Shown piece by piece: positions 1 through 9,187 of a stretch of DNA of 64,000 bases. Under the pieces are notes generated by a model. The model was not told the origin of the DNA, did not search any database, and saw only the letters and a list, made by a program, of their open reading frames with translations. Position 1 is the first letter of the stretch; each line of letters begins with the position of its first letter. Origin of the DNA: Hyphomicrobium sp. (GTDB taxonomy: Bacteria > Pseudomonadota > Alphaproteobacteria > Rhizobiales > Hyphomicrobiaceae); the NCBI GenBank assembly GCA_019751875.1, contig JAIEMV010000017.1, positions 1-64,000 of the forward strand, in the 5' to 3' direction. The position numbers and the translations under genes are program-made.

Positions 1-2
1 CG

Positions 3-1334
3 ACATCGGACGACATCGTCCGAAATGTCTCGCGCATTTACAACGATGTGCATGAGCGCGATCTGGCTCGCTATTCACGCGCCGACCTTAAAGCGGTTGC
101 GCCGCTGGTCATGAGCGAGATGTTCCTTCTGCGCAGCATCATTCGAGACCGGGTTGCGGATTGGCATTCGCGCGGGCTGATGACGCGCGAGGCTCAGCAT
201 GCGGTGCGCGATACGCTGCGGGTCCTGCGATATGCATCCGACATGGCGGGCGAGGTGCACTGGGATTATCTGATCGCCGCCGACGGGGATCCGGCGCATC
301 GGGCGTTCAGCGAGCAATCCTACAACACATTCGTTCATTGGGCTTTCGATAGCGGGCAGCCGCTCGCCTTTCGCTCAGGCGATGTCATCCTGATGCGCGG
401 CACAAAGACCAATAGCGCGGCGATTGCGCGGATCGGTGACGTGGACAGCCAGTTCAGCCACGCGGCAATCGTACATGTGGATGAGCACGGGCGGGCCTCG
501 ATCGTCGAAGCGCTGATCGAAGAAGGCGCCGTCATCAAGCCGCTCAAGAGCGTTCTCGAGCATGGGATTGCGCGCGCCGTGCTGTTCCGACACCGCGATT
601 CGGCATTGGCTGCGCGGGCTGCAGAACTCATCCAAGATCATGTAAAGCGGTCGCTCGAAAGCCGCACGCCGATCCTTTATGATTTTTCCATGCGGCTAGG
701 GCCGTCTAACAGGCTGTTCTGTTCAAAGCTCGTGAGGATTGCCTATGAGGACGCGAGTGAAGGCAAACTGCGATTGCCGGCGTTTCTGACGCGGTTCAAC
801 GCGGCTAATGCAGCGTTCTACAAGCGCATCGGCGTCACTGCCGAGGAATCATTTGCACCTGGTGATCTGGAGATCGAGCCGGCATTCGATGTCGTGGCCG
901 AGTGGCAGGACTATCGGTTTACCGCGCAGGTCCGGCATCAAGACATGATCATGACGAAGCTGTTCGAATGGATGGAGGTCCACGGCTATCGCTTCCGGGA
1001 GGATTTCAGCATTCGGCTGATCGCTTGGCTCGGCCGCTTCTCGACCAAGCTGTCGCGGCGTGTACAGGACCTCGTCGCCAATCATTTTGCGCGCATTCCA
1101 CCGCATATGCCTCGGCGGACGATTGCAACCATCGTCATGCTGCATAAGACGGCGCAGCCGCTGCTCGAAGAAATCCAGCATCAGGAGCGGGTGCGGATCG
1201 CGGCCGAGGGCAAGCCGCTGCATCCGCGCGAGGTATTCGATTTTCTGGAAGACGAGCGCCGGCGGAGCGGCGGGCACGTTGGCTACCTTGTTGCTCCGCG
1301 CAAGTGGCGGCGCGCGGTTGCAAGGAGCGGCTGA
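3..1334 (+). CDS. YiiX/YebB-like permuted papain-fold hydrolase (5' partial)
   Basis: The frame is already open at the left edge, so the gene is probably truncated at its 5' end; the first in-window start candidate is GTG at 48. Counting from that GTG, a conserved His lies at residue 138 (context QFSHAAIV) and a conserved Cys at 225 (context LFCSKLV). That His-before-Cys order is typical of the circularly permuted NlpC/P60-like YiiX/YebB family (peptidase C92 type). These proteins are thought to act on amide or thioester bonds of cell-wall or lipid substrates, but the substrate here is unknown. A charged, helical region of about 170 residues follows the catalytic domain and is not explained by the family core. 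The gene converges on selO with 3 bases between the stop codons. Confidence 0.6.
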   Translation, partial: TSDDIVRNVSRIYNDVHERDLARYSRADLKAVAPLVMSEMFLLRSIIRDRVADWHSRGLMTREAQHAVRDTLRVLRYASDMAGEVHWDYLIAADGDPAHRAFSEQSYNTFVHWAFDSGQPLAFRSGDVILMRGTKTNSAAIARIGDVDSQFSHAAIVHVDEHGRASIVEALIEEGAVIKPLKSVLEHGIARAVLFRHRDSALAARAAELIQDHVKRSLESRTPILYDFSMRLGPSNRLFCSKLVRIAYEDASEGKLRLPAFLTRFNAANAAFYKRIGVTAEESFAPGDLEIEPAFDVVAEWQDYRFTAQVRHQDMIMTKLFEWMEVHGYRFREDFSIRLIAWLGRFSTKLSRRVQDLVANHFARIPPHMPRRTIATIVMLHKTAQPLLEEIQHQERVRIAAEGKPLHPREVFDFLEDERRRSGGHVGYLVAPRKWRRAVARSG

Positions 1335-1337
1335 GGG

Positions 1338-2828
1338 TCAGGTTCCGCAAAACGTCGCGTGCACAATTTCTTCCGCTTTCGGCGGCTGTTTCAGATCGTC
1401 GATACCGGGCCGGTCGTCGAAGGGCCGCGCGAGTTCGTCGACAAGCCGGTGGAATGGGCCGAGGTCATTGCCCGACACGGCGGCTTTAATTGCCGCTTCG
1501 ATCTGATGGTTGCGCGGGATGATGACGGGATTGGTCTCGCGCATATCCGCAGCGATTTGCGATGCAGAGCGCGATTCCTTCACTAAGCGCTGCCGCCAGC
1601 GGGTGAGCCAATCATCGAGGGAAGCTGCTTCGGTGAAAAGCGCGCGCAGTTGTGTTTCGTTGTCCGTAGTCTCGGCAGCGTCCGAGAGAGCGCGGAATGT
1701 GAGCGTGAAGTCGGCCTCGCCATTGGCCATGATTGTCAGAAAATCCTGGATCAATGCGATATCGTCGGGGCTGCGGTTCGTCAGGCCGAGTTTCTTTGCG
1801 TATCCATCGGCAATGGCCGTTTGGAACAGGGAACCGAATGTATCGATGCGTTCTTGTGCGGCGGTTACGGCTTCATCCTGGGTCTCACCGAGCAAAGGCA
1901 AAAGAGTCTCGGCAAAGCGGACGAGATTCCAGTTGGCGATGGCTGGCTGGTTGGCAAAGGCGTAGCGGCCGCCCTGGTCGATGGACGAGAAGACGGTCGA
2001 GGGATGGTAGGCATCCATGAAGGCGCAGGGTCCGAAGTCGATGGTTTCGCCGGCGACGGAGGTGTTATCGGTGTTCATGACGCCGTGGATGAAGCCGACG
2101 TGCATCCATTGGGCGATCAGTTTTGCCTGCCGGGCCACGAGCGCGGACAGCAGCCCGCGGTATTTCTCCGTACTGTCGGCGAGATCAGGATAATGTCGGG
2201 CGATGGTGTAGTCGGCAAGTGTGCGGATGGCGTCCGTATCTTTACGGGCGGCGAAGTATTGAAACGTACCGACGCGGATATGGCTGGATGCGACACGCGC
2301 GAGAATCGCACCGGGGAGCGGCGTTTCGCGATACACCCACTCGCCTGTGGTGACGGCGGCAAGGGCGCGCGTCGTGGGAATGCCGAGCGCGGCGAACGCT
2401 TCGCTGACAATGTATTCGCGCAAAACGGGGCCCAGCGCGGCGCGGCCGTCGCCCATGCGCGAGAACGGGGTGCGTCCTGCACCTTTTAGATGGATGTCGC
2501 GGCGGGTGCCTGAGCGGTCTACGACTTCACCGATGAGGATTGCGCGCCCATCGCCCAGTTGCGGAACGAAGTTACCGAATTGGTGTCCGGCGTACGCCAT
2601 GGCGATGGGGTCGCTGCCGTCGGCGATGCGGTTGCCGGCGAGGACGGCGACGCCTTCCGGCGAGGCCAGCGCTTGCGGATCGATGCCAAGCTCAAGTGCC
2701 AAGGCTTCGTTGACGCGGATCAGGCTGGGGTTTGCCACTGCCGTCGGGTGTACACGCGCGTAGAAGCGCTCCGGCAGGCGGGCATAGGTGTTGTCGAACG
2801 GAATCAGCAGGCCGGGGGAAGCATCCAT
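1338..2828 (-). CDS. selO: Protein adenylyltransferase SelO (YdiU/UPF0061)
   Basis: SelO is a pseudokinase that transfers AMP from ATP to Ser, Thr or Tyr of target proteins and is linked to oxidative stress. The nucleotide-binding stretch with KGAGRTPFSR, the HGVMNTDN segment and the DFGPCAFMD segment are all visible, and the length of 496 residues fits the family. I chose ATG at 2828 because homologues begin shortly before the conserved FDNTYARLPERFYA region; the 19 codons upstream look non-conserved. The protein ends in Cys-Gly-Thr, so a Cys sits third from the end, close to where eukaryotic SelO carries selenocysteine. It lies just downstream of the cco accessory genes, on the same strand, 57 bases after the TauE-like gene. 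Confidence 0.93.
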   Translation of the reverse strand: MDASPGLLIPFDNTYARLPERFYARVHPTAVANPSLIRVNEALALELGIDPQALASPEGVAVLAGNRIADGSDPIAMAYAGHQFGNFVPQLGDGRAILIGEVVDRSGTRRDIHLKGAGRTPFSRMGDGRAALGPVLREYIVSEAFAALGIPTTRALAAVTTGEWVYRETPLPGAILARVASSHIRVGTFQYFAARKDTDAIRTLADYTIARHYPDLADSTEKYRGLLSALVARQAKLIAQWMHVGFIHGVMNTDNTSVAGETIDFGPCAFMDAYHPSTVFSSIDQGGRYAFANQPAIANWNLVRFAETLLPLLGETQDEAVTAAQERIDTFGSLFQTAIADGYAKKLGLTNRSPDDIALIQDFLTIMANGEADFTLTFRALSDAAETTDNETQLRALFTEAASLDDWLTRWRQRLVKESRSASQIAADMRETNPVIIPRNHQIEAAIKAAVSGNDLGPFHRLVDELARPFDDRPGIDDLKQPPKAEEIVHATFCGT

Positions 2829-2885
2829 GGACGCAATATGGTCAGGCCGATGGATAAGTTCCACCCCCTTCCGTGGCCAGCTCAT

Positions 2886-3578
2886 TCAGGTCAGGCACCA
2901 GGCGGCAATATGGGCGGCTGGGATATAGAGTGAGGCGAACCCGACGACCGCGATGATCAGTCCGGCAGCAATCTGGACCGCGCGGCTCTTATCAACTCCC
3001 CGCAGAGATGCGAGGCCGAGACCCGCAACAAGCACGCCGGGAAGTGTTCCCAGGCCGAAGCCCGCCATCACAGACAAGCCGCCCCACGGAGAGGCAGTAA
3101 GCGTTGCCGTAAAGAGGGCGGCATACGCCATCGGGCAGGGGTTCAGGCCCCAGATGGCGCCCAAGCCAAGCGGAGCCGCGGCTGTTCCCTGGAGCGGCCG
3201 CGTGATCGCCGCGACGGTCCCCGAGAGGCGTGTCATGGCGCCGTCGAGGAGAGCGAAGCGGGGCATCATCCCGGCCATCGATAGTCCGGTCCACATGAGG
3301 ACAACGGCGCCGATGTACTGTAAGACGCGATAGTTCATCGTCGTCTCAGGCTTGATGATGGCTGAGCCGATAAGCGCAGCGGCGATGCCCAGCGCGGCGT
3401 ACGCCAAGATGCGGCCGACATTGAGTAGAACGGCGTAACGAGCACGATCCCACCCAGACTGCGGAGAGAGCGAGAGCAGGGCGCTGCAGGAGATCCCACC
3501 GCACATGGCGCTGCAGTGCAGGGTACTTGCAAGACCCAGCACCAAACCGCCCAGGAATGTGATCTCGGTGCCGTCCAT
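2886..3578 (-). CDS. DsbD/TauE-like (COG2836) membrane protein of the cbb3 cluster
   Basis: A 230-residue hydrophobic protein with about six membrane segments. It has the paired motifs HCSAMCGG near residue 21 and NPCPMAY near residue 146, typical of the DsbD_2/COG2836 family annotated as sulfite exporter or UreH-like. Genes of this family often sit at the end of ccoGHIS operons, where a role in copper or thiol handling during cbb3 oxidase assembly is suspected. The start lies 5 bases after the ccoS stop, so the gene is almost certainly co-transcribed. The role in oxidase maturation is inferred from position. Confidence 0.85.
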   Translation of the reverse strand: MDGTEITFLGGLVLGLASTLHCSAMCGGISCSALLSLSPQSGWDRARYAVLLNVGRILAYAALGIAAALIGSAIIKPETTMNYRVLQYIGAVVLMWTGLSMAGMMPRFALLDGAMTRLSGTVAAITRPLQGTAAAPLGLGAIWGLNPCPMAYAALFTATLTASPWGGLSVMAGFGLGTLPGVLVAGLGLASLRGVDKSRAVQIAAGLIIAVVGFASLYIPAAHIAAWCLT

Positions 3579-3583
3579 GACAC

Positions 3584-3760
3584 TCAGTCGGGCTCGGGTT
3601 TGGACTTGCCTTGCGGGCCCGGCGGGGCGTCATCGATGGCACGCCAGCCGGCCCCTTCGAGATCCTCGAATTGACCGTTCTTCAAAGCCCACAGGAACGC
3701 CGCCAGACCGAGGAGGCCAAGAAACAACGCGGCAGGAATGAGCCAGGCGAGTGATGTCAT
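3584..3760 (-). CDS. ccoS: cbb3-type cytochrome oxidase assembly protein CcoS
   Basis: A 58-residue gene sits in the gap between ccoI and the TauE-like gene. It encodes one N-terminal membrane segment (residues 4-26) followed by WALKNGQFEDLEG, the hallmark of CcoS/FixS, and a short polar tail. CcoS is needed for cofactor insertion into the cbb3 oxidase. It starts 6 bases after the ccoI stop, matching the usual ccoGHIS order. Confidence 0.93.
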   Translation of the reverse strand: MTSLAWLIPAALFLGLLGLAAFLWALKNGQFEDLEGAGWRAIDDAPPGPQGKSKPEPD

Positions 3761-3766
3761 CGAAGC

Positions 3767-5992
3767 CTACTCTTGTTTGCCTGCGACCCGGTCGAGCTTC
3801 AGCTTCATCGAGCGCAAGCGCAGTGCATTGCCAGTCACGAGGATCGACGAGGTGGACATCGCGATCGCCGCGAGGAGTGGCGTAACATAGCCCATAACGG
3901 CCATGGGGACGAAGGCAATGTTGTACAGGATGGCGATGCCGAAGTTTTCCAACGCCATCCGGTGCGCGCGGCGGGCGACCTTCAGGGTTTCGACCACGGC
4001 CCCGAGCTTTTCGCCCTGGAATACGGCATCGGCTGCGTTCTGAGAGATGTCTGCGGCGGCGGACGGTGACATCGAGGCGTGGCCAGCGGCGAGCGCGGGG
4101 GCATCGTTCAGGCCGTCACCGACCATCAGTGCGATGCGACCTTGCTGTTTAAGCGCTGCGAGACGCGCGAGTTTCTCGTCAGGGCGAACCCCACCCTTGA
4201 AAAGCGCGACGCCAAGCGCGGTGGCGGCATCAGCGACCGCGTCGGGGCGATCTCCGGACAGGATTTCAATCTGATAGCCGGCGGCTTGCAGGGCCGCGAT
4301 GGTGTCCGGCGCATCACTGCGCAAGCGATCTTCGAAACGGAAGCCAATGGCAGCGCGGCCCGGTCGGGCATACCACAGCGAAGCGGCCTGGCGCGGGTCA
4401 GTCACTGTGACGCCGGTGAAGAGGGCCGAGCCCAGTCGTTCTTCGCCTTCGGGCGTGGCCATTGAGAGACCGGAGCCTGGAGATTCCGCGACACCCAATT
4501 GGGGTTCGAAAGCGATGCCGCGGCCGCGGGCGGCGCGAACCATGGCCTGAGCGTAGGGATGCCGGCTCATGACGGCGAGGCCGGCGGCGCGAGCGAGAAC
4601 ATCGGCGTCGATCGGCTGGTCCAACGCGAGAGAAGGTTCGCCGAGGCTCAGCGTGCCGGTCTTGTCGAAGACGATGGTATCGACTTCCGAGAGACGCTCC
4701 AACCCGTCGGCGGCTTTCACGAGGACGCCCTGGCCGAACAGTCTGCTGATGGCTGCGACTTGGACGGCAGGGACGGCCAGCGCCAACGCACAGGGGCAGG
4801 TGATGATGAGCACGGCGATGGCGTTGGTAAGCGCTATTTCCCAACCGTGACCTGTGACGAGCCAGCCGATGAGCGTCGAGAGGCCGAGCAGATGGACGGC
4901 GGGGGCGTAGAGGCGGGCCGCGCGATCAGCAAGGCGGACGTAGCGGCCGCGCGTCTGCTCGCCGGCGAGCATGAGCCGAGAGAGTTCCGCCAGGAGGGTG
5001 TTGTCTTCGGTGGCGGTGGTTTCAACGCGCAAGGGGCTTGCGGCATTGAGGGTGCCGGCATGGACGCGCGTGCCACGGCTCACCACCTTCGGCAGGGTTT
5101 CGCCCGTGATGAGGCTTTCGTCGATCTCACTCGTGCCGTCGATGACAATGCCGTCGGCGGCGATGCGTTCACCGGCAGCGATGATCATCGTCATGCCGGG
5201 CTCGAGATTTCGCGAGGGGATCTGGCGGACGGAGCCGTCCTTGTCGAGGATTGTGGCTGTGAGCGCCTTCAGGCTCATCAAGTTCTCGGCGGCGCTGCGC
5301 GTGCGGGCGCGCATGCTCTCATCGAGGAGACGGCCGATGAGCAGGAAAAACACGAGCATCGCCGCAGCGTCAAAATAGACGTGATCGGTGCCGCGCATGG
5401 TCTGCGCGAAGCTCATCGCGGTGGCGAGCGTGATGCCGAGCGAAATGGGCACGTCCATGTTGAGGCGGCGGGCGCTGAGAGCCGCATACGCCGACTTGAA
5501 AAACGGCTGGCCTGCATACGCGATCGCGGGGAGAGCGATGAGCGCGGAAATCCAGTGGAACAGCGTCTTCATGCTGTCGTCCATGTCGGAGGCATGACCC
5601 GACCACACGGAGACAGACAGCAGCATGATGTTGGCGGCTGCAAAGCCGGCGACACCGACGCGCGGCATCAGTTCGCTGACGCGGGCGGCATGGACCTCGT
5701 CGCGGCCGTCGATGAGCGGTGCGGCCGAGAACCCAGCGCCTTTTATGGCCGCGATGACGAGTTCAGGTGAGGTAATCGCTGGATCGAGGGTGACGGTCAC
5801 TCGACGCGCACTGAGGTTGGCGCGAGCGTTGAGCACGCCCGGTGTGTCGGCAAGCGTGGACTCGATGGTTTTCAGGCAGCCGCCGCACATGATCTCGGGT
5901 GCGGTGAATATATGCGTTTCGCGCGCAGGGACCGGAGCTGCGGTATCCGCAGCCGGTGCGGCGATGCGGGCCTCGGTTACGGCGCCTTCCAT
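3767..5992 (-). CDS. ccoI: Copper-translocating P-type ATPase CcoI/FixI
   Basis: This P1B-type ATPase of 741 residues supplies copper for the CuB centre of the cbb3 oxidase at the inner membrane. An N-terminal heavy-metal-associated domain has the motif MCGGC (Cys 36 and 39). The transmembrane metal motif CPC is at 399-401, the phosphorylation motif DKTGT starts at Asp 443, and an HP motif (SRHPYA) and the GDGLNDAP hinge follow. The gene overlaps the 3' end of ccoH by 16 bases, which supports translational coupling. It is placed in the CcoI/FixI group rather than with general CopA exporters because of its operon. Confidence 0.95.
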   Translation of the reverse strand: MEGAVTEARIAAPAADTAAPVPARETHIFTAPEIMCGGCLKTIESTLADTPGVLNARANLSARRVTVTLDPAITSPELVIAAIKGAGFSAAPLIDGRDEVHAARVSELMPRVGVAGFAAANIMLLSVSVWSGHASDMDDSMKTLFHWISALIALPAIAYAGQPFFKSAYAALSARRLNMDVPISLGITLATAMSFAQTMRGTDHVYFDAAAMLVFFLLIGRLLDESMRARTRSAAENLMSLKALTATILDKDGSVRQIPSRNLEPGMTMIIAAGERIAADGIVIDGTSEIDESLITGETLPKVVSRGTRVHAGTLNAASPLRVETTATEDNTLLAELSRLMLAGEQTRGRYVRLADRAARLYAPAVHLLGLSTLIGWLVTGHGWEIALTNAIAVLIITCPCALALAVPAVQVAAISRLFGQGVLVKAADGLERLSEVDTIVFDKTGTLSLGEPSLALDQPIDADVLARAAGLAVMSRHPYAQAMVRAARGRGIAFEPQLGVAESPGSGLSMATPEGEERLGSALFTGVTVTDPRQAASLWYARPGRAAIGFRFEDRLRSDAPDTIAALQAAGYQIEILSGDRPDAVADAATALGVALFKGGVRPDEKLARLAALKQQGRIALMVGDGLNDAPALAAGHASMSPSAAADISQNAADAVFQGEKLGAVVETLKVARRAHRMALENFGIAILYNIAFVPMAVMGYVTPLLAAIAMSTSSILVTGNALRLRSMKLKLDRVAGKQE

Positions 5993-6537
5993 AGGCGTAC
6001 CTTCGACTGGTAGACGACGCGATCGCTGCCGCTCAAGGCTTCGCGTGCCTCCATGGTGGCAATCCAGTTGCCTGATTCCAGCGCACCGACGGTCGCAATG
6101 TACTCGCCCGCCGCAATTTCGGTGAGCTTGAGGATACGATCGTTCGAATTGGTGGCAGGCCGTCCGAGAACTGCGGTGATCTGCAAGTTGCGGACACCCT
6201 TCTGATCTTTATCGCGAATGGTCACGCGCAGATCAGAGTTCTCCAGCCGCGCCTCCTTTGTCCAGCCGAGTGCCGCCTGGGCCCGCTCTTCGGCAATGCG
6301 ATCATTATACGCCAGGCCCTTGCGATAGGCGTCCTGCGTTTCAATGCCGCCGAACGTGGATACTGCTTTGTAGACCAGCCATGTGTCGGTGGCGATGATC
6401 ACGGCGAAGAAGCCGAGCATCGTGAAGAGGACATGTCGGCCAGTGATTTCCTTGGGCATGCGCTTCTTTAGGCTAGGCCCGCCGGTTGCGGACTTCGAGA
6501 GATCCAGACGACCAGCCGTGGTTGAGTTTGCGGTCAT
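5977..6537 (-). CDS. ccoH: cbb3 oxidase assembly protein CcoH/FixH
   Basis: The protein has 186 residues, a cytoplasmic N-terminus, one membrane segment around residues 35-57 and a periplasmic FixH domain (YRKGLAYN, then a beta-rich half). FixH/CcoH associates with the oxidase during assembly. The ATG overlaps the ccoG stop as ATGA, and the 3' end overlaps ccoI by 16 bases, so the three genes are tightly coupled. Confidence 0.92.
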   Translation of the reverse strand: MTANSTTAGRLDLSKSATGGPSLKKRMPKEITGRHVLFTMLGFFAVIIATDTWLVYKAVSTFGGIETQDAYRKGLAYNDRIAEERAQAALGWTKEARLENSDLRVTIRDKDQKGVRNLQITAVLGRPATNSNDRILKLTEIAAGEYIATVGALESGNWIATMEAREALSGSDRVVYQSKVRLWKAP

Positions 6538-8075
6538 GGGCCGGGGCTCCGGAAGCTTGTATCACGGCTTGAAGACGCATTGCCGTCAACTTCGGTTACT
6601 GTCAGCGTGAGCGGTGTGGAATCGGACGCTAGGGTCTTGGCTTTGTCGCGCGGCACGGCGGCGAATACCTTCAAAGCCTTGACGTTCGAGGGGCCGACTT
6701 CAATCGGCGCGCCGGCGTCGTCGTGACCGACGATGGTTGTCGTCAGACCGTCGATGCCGGTTAGCTCGATCTTGAACCGGCGCGGCACCTGATGCTTGTT
6801 GACGAGCTTCACCGTGTAGCCGTTGCGGATTCCACCGTCGGAAAGCTTTACGAAGAGTGGATTGCGATCCGGGAGCACGCTGACGTCGATGCTGGAGCGG
6901 CTCAGCATTGCCCAGAGCATCAGAGCGCCGGCAATAGCGATTGCGACAGTGTAGAGTATGGTGCGTGGCCGGATGAGGCGCAAGCCATCGCGCGGCCCAG
7001 TGGTCGCTGTCGCCAGGTTGCGCTCGGTCGTGTAGGCGATCAGGCCGCGCGGACGACCCACCTTATCCATGATGTCATTGCAGGCATCGATGCAAAGACC
7101 GCACTGAATACATTCGAGTTGGGGGCCGTTGCGGATATCGATGCCCATCGGGCAAACGACCACGCAGGCTTTGCAGTCTACGCAATCGCCGCGGCCGTCC
7201 CAGGTCTGGCCTTTTTTATGAGGGGCGCGCGGTTCGCCGCGGACATCGCGGTAGGCGATCCACAGGCTGTCGTGATCGAGCATGGCGCCCTGAATGCGGG
7301 GCCACGGGCACATGTAGATGCAGACTTGCTCGCGCGCGATGCCGCCGAGGACGTAAGTCGAAAGTGTGAAAATGCCAACAAACACGTAGGCGACGGTCGG
7401 GGCGGTCCCGGTCAGCAGTTCTTGTGCGAGCGTCGGGGCGTCGCGGAAATAGAAGACGAGTGCGCCGCCGGTCAGCAAGCCAATCAAAAGCCAGGTGACG
7501 TGGGTGGCGGTTTTCTTCCAAATCTTTTCGAACGTCCAAGGCGATTGATCGAGTCGCATATGGGCGTTGCGGTCACCTTGCCAGAATCGTTCGACCGCGA
7601 TCATCAGATCGGTCCACACGGTTTGCGGACAGGCATAGCCGCACCAGACGCGGCCGGCGACGGAGGTGACAAGGAACAGGCCGAGCGCAGAGATGATCAG
7701 CAGCCCGGTGACGTAGTAGAATTCCTGTGCCCAGATTTCGAGGGGCCCCAGCAGCAGACGCTGATTGGCAAAATCGATCAGAAAGAATTGATCGGGCAGA
7801 CCGCCGCCGCGATCAAAGCGGATCCAGGGCAAGACGTAATAGATGCCCAGCGTCACGAGCATCACGATCCACTTGGCATTGCGGAACGTCCCGTGCGCCA
7901 ATTTCGGGTAGATGTTCGGCTTGGCGGCCCAGCTCCCGGCTGAAGCATCTGCGGCGGCGGTTTTCTTCGCCTTTGGCTGGCGCACCGGATTCACGTCGTG
8001 CCGCACCACACCGGGCGCGGCCTCGACGAGAAAATCATCTGGCGTGAACTTCGTGGAGGGATCCATACTGTTCAT
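6534..8075 (-). CDS. ccoG: cbb3 oxidase accessory iron-sulfur protein CcoG/FixG
   Basis: A 513-residue polyferredoxin-like membrane protein. It has several membrane segments, a CGYACPQTVW motif in the membrane half, and two consecutive [4Fe-4S] motifs of the CxxCxxCxxxCP / CxxCxxCxxxC type (starting CVDCKACVVVCP and CIQCGLCIDAC). An Ig-like C-terminal domain follows. CcoG is a Cu(II) reductase that feeds Cu(I) towards the oxidase. The first codons allow either ATG at 8075 or ATG three codons later. The 52-base gap to ccoP leaves room for an internal signal, but I see no strong terminator. Confidence 0.95.
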   Translation of the reverse strand: MNSMDPSTKFTPDDFLVEAAPGVVRHDVNPVRQPKAKKTAAADASAGSWAAKPNIYPKLAHGTFRNAKWIVMLVTLGIYYVLPWIRFDRGGGLPDQFFLIDFANQRLLLGPLEIWAQEFYYVTGLLIISALGLFLVTSVAGRVWCGYACPQTVWTDLMIAVERFWQGDRNAHMRLDQSPWTFEKIWKKTATHVTWLLIGLLTGGALVFYFRDAPTLAQELLTGTAPTVAYVFVGIFTLSTYVLGGIAREQVCIYMCPWPRIQGAMLDHDSLWIAYRDVRGEPRAPHKKGQTWDGRGDCVDCKACVVVCPMGIDIRNGPQLECIQCGLCIDACNDIMDKVGRPRGLIAYTTERNLATATTGPRDGLRLIRPRTILYTVAIAIAGALMLWAMLSRSSIDVSVLPDRNPLFVKLSDGGIRNGYTVKLVNKHQVPRRFKIELTGIDGLTTTIVGHDDAGAPIEVGPSNVKALKVFAAVPRDKAKTLASDSTPLTLTVTEVDGNASSSRDTSFRSPGP

Positions 8076-8127
8076 ATTCGGAGCCTTCCTCGTCTCCGCA
8101 ATGCGTCAGGCACGCCTTGGATCGTGA

Positions 8128-9003
8128 CTATTTGCCACCGCCTAGCGAGTGTACGTAAAGCGCAAGCATCTTGACCGTCACCGGGTCGAGACGTGTTGAC
8201 CATGCGGGCATGGCACCACCACGACCGGTCACGATGCTCTGCGTAACGGCCTCCTGAGAACTGCCGTAGAGCCAGATCGCGTCGGAAAGGTTCGGTGCGC
8301 CCATCTCTTCATTGCCCTTGGCGTCCTCGCCATGGCACGCCGCGCACTGCTCGGCGAATGTTGCCTTGCCACGTTCGGCAGCCGCGGTGTCGACCTGCTC
8401 CGTGCCCGAAATGGAACGTACATAGTTGGCGACATCAGAAATCACAGCCGGTTCGAGGATGCCGTCCAGGCCGAAGCGCGGCATCGGTGTCGCGTGGGCC
8501 TGCTCATGGCCGTTGCGGATGCCGTAGGCTATGGACTTCTCGATCTGCTCGAGCGAACCGCCCCAGATCCAGTCGTCGTCATTCAGGTTGGGATAGCCCA
8601 CCGCACCTTGTGCGCCGCGGCCATGGCAACCCGAGCAGTTGTCACCAAAGGCCGCCGCGCCGCCGGCAAGCGCGAACTGGAACAGGTCTTCCTTGCCCTT
8701 CACGTCAGTTATTGCGGCGTTGGCGATGGCTTGGCGATAGGTGTCCTGCGCGGCCTTGGCTTCCTTGACATCGGACATGACCTGCGCGCGCTGACTGTAG
8801 CCGAGATAACCTTGCGTGTAGCCGCTGAGTGTCGGCCATGCCGGATAGACCATCCAGTAGCCAAACGCCCATACGCAGCAAGCGTAGAAGACGTACAGCC
8901 ACCAGCGCGGCAGCGGCTTGTTCAATTCACGGAGATCGTTGTCCCAGACGTGTCCCGTGGTTTCGACGCCTGTAACCTCGTCGATATGCTTGTGCCCAGC
9001 CAT
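8128..9003 (-). CDS. ccoP: cbb3 cytochrome oxidase dihaem subunit CcoP
   Basis: Membrane-anchored dihaem cytochrome c of 291 residues that passes electrons to CcoO/CcoN. Two haem c motifs are present, CSGCH (first Cys at 123) and CAACH (first Cys at 220), plus an N-terminal hydrophobic anchor around residues 33-55. I chose ATG at 9003 (MAGHKHID) over the in-frame TTG at 9009: ATG is stronger and follows the ccoQ stop by 2 bases. Confidence 0.96.
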   Translation of the reverse strand: MAGHKHIDEVTGVETTGHVWDNDLRELNKPLPRWWLYVFYACCVWAFGYWMVYPAWPTLSGYTQGYLGYSQRAQVMSDVKEAKAAQDTYRQAIANAAITDVKGKEDLFQFALAGGAAAFGDNCSGCHGRGAQGAVGYPNLNDDDWIWGGSLEQIEKSIAYGIRNGHEQAHATPMPRFGLDGILEPAVISDVANYVRSISGTEQVDTAAAERGKATFAEQCAACHGEDAKGNEEMGAPNLSDAIWLYGSSQEAVTQSIVTGRGGAMPAWSTRLDPVTVKMLALYVHSLGGGK

Positions 9004-9005
9004 GG

Positions 9006-9173
9006 TCAATTCACCGTTTCATCGTTGTCGGACAGGAGCGGCAATTGTGCCGCCCGCTCGAACTTGGCCTTGTTCGCGGGCCGGAAGGTGTAGATGGCAA
9101 TGCCGACGGCAAGGCTCAAAAAGATCACCAGTGCGGCCAGCTGCGACCAGACCTGTGCATCCTGATAGGTCAT
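9006..9173 (-). CDS. ccoQ: cbb3 cytochrome oxidase subunit CcoQ
   Basis: A 55-residue gene between ccoO and ccoP. It encodes one membrane segment (about residues 9-29) and then YTFRPANKAKFERAA, typical of CcoQ/FixQ. The subunit stabilises the assembled cbb3 complex. It begins 14 bases after the ccoO stop, with a GAGGTGAGCA ribosome-binding region just upstream of the ATG. Confidence 0.93.
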   Translation of the reverse strand: MTYQDAQVWSQLAALVIFLSLAVGIAIYTFRPANKAKFERAAQLPLLSDNDETVN

Positions 9174-9187
9174 GATTGCTCACCTCC

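Noticed and set aside
4499-5770. Long open frame antisense to ccoI
   Set aside because: It lies entirely opposite a well-conserved ATPase, has no family resemblance and reflects GC-rich codon bias. The same applies to the long antisense frames opposite ccoG (6792-7943), the DUF2793 gene (48062-49435) and pnp (50575-51990).
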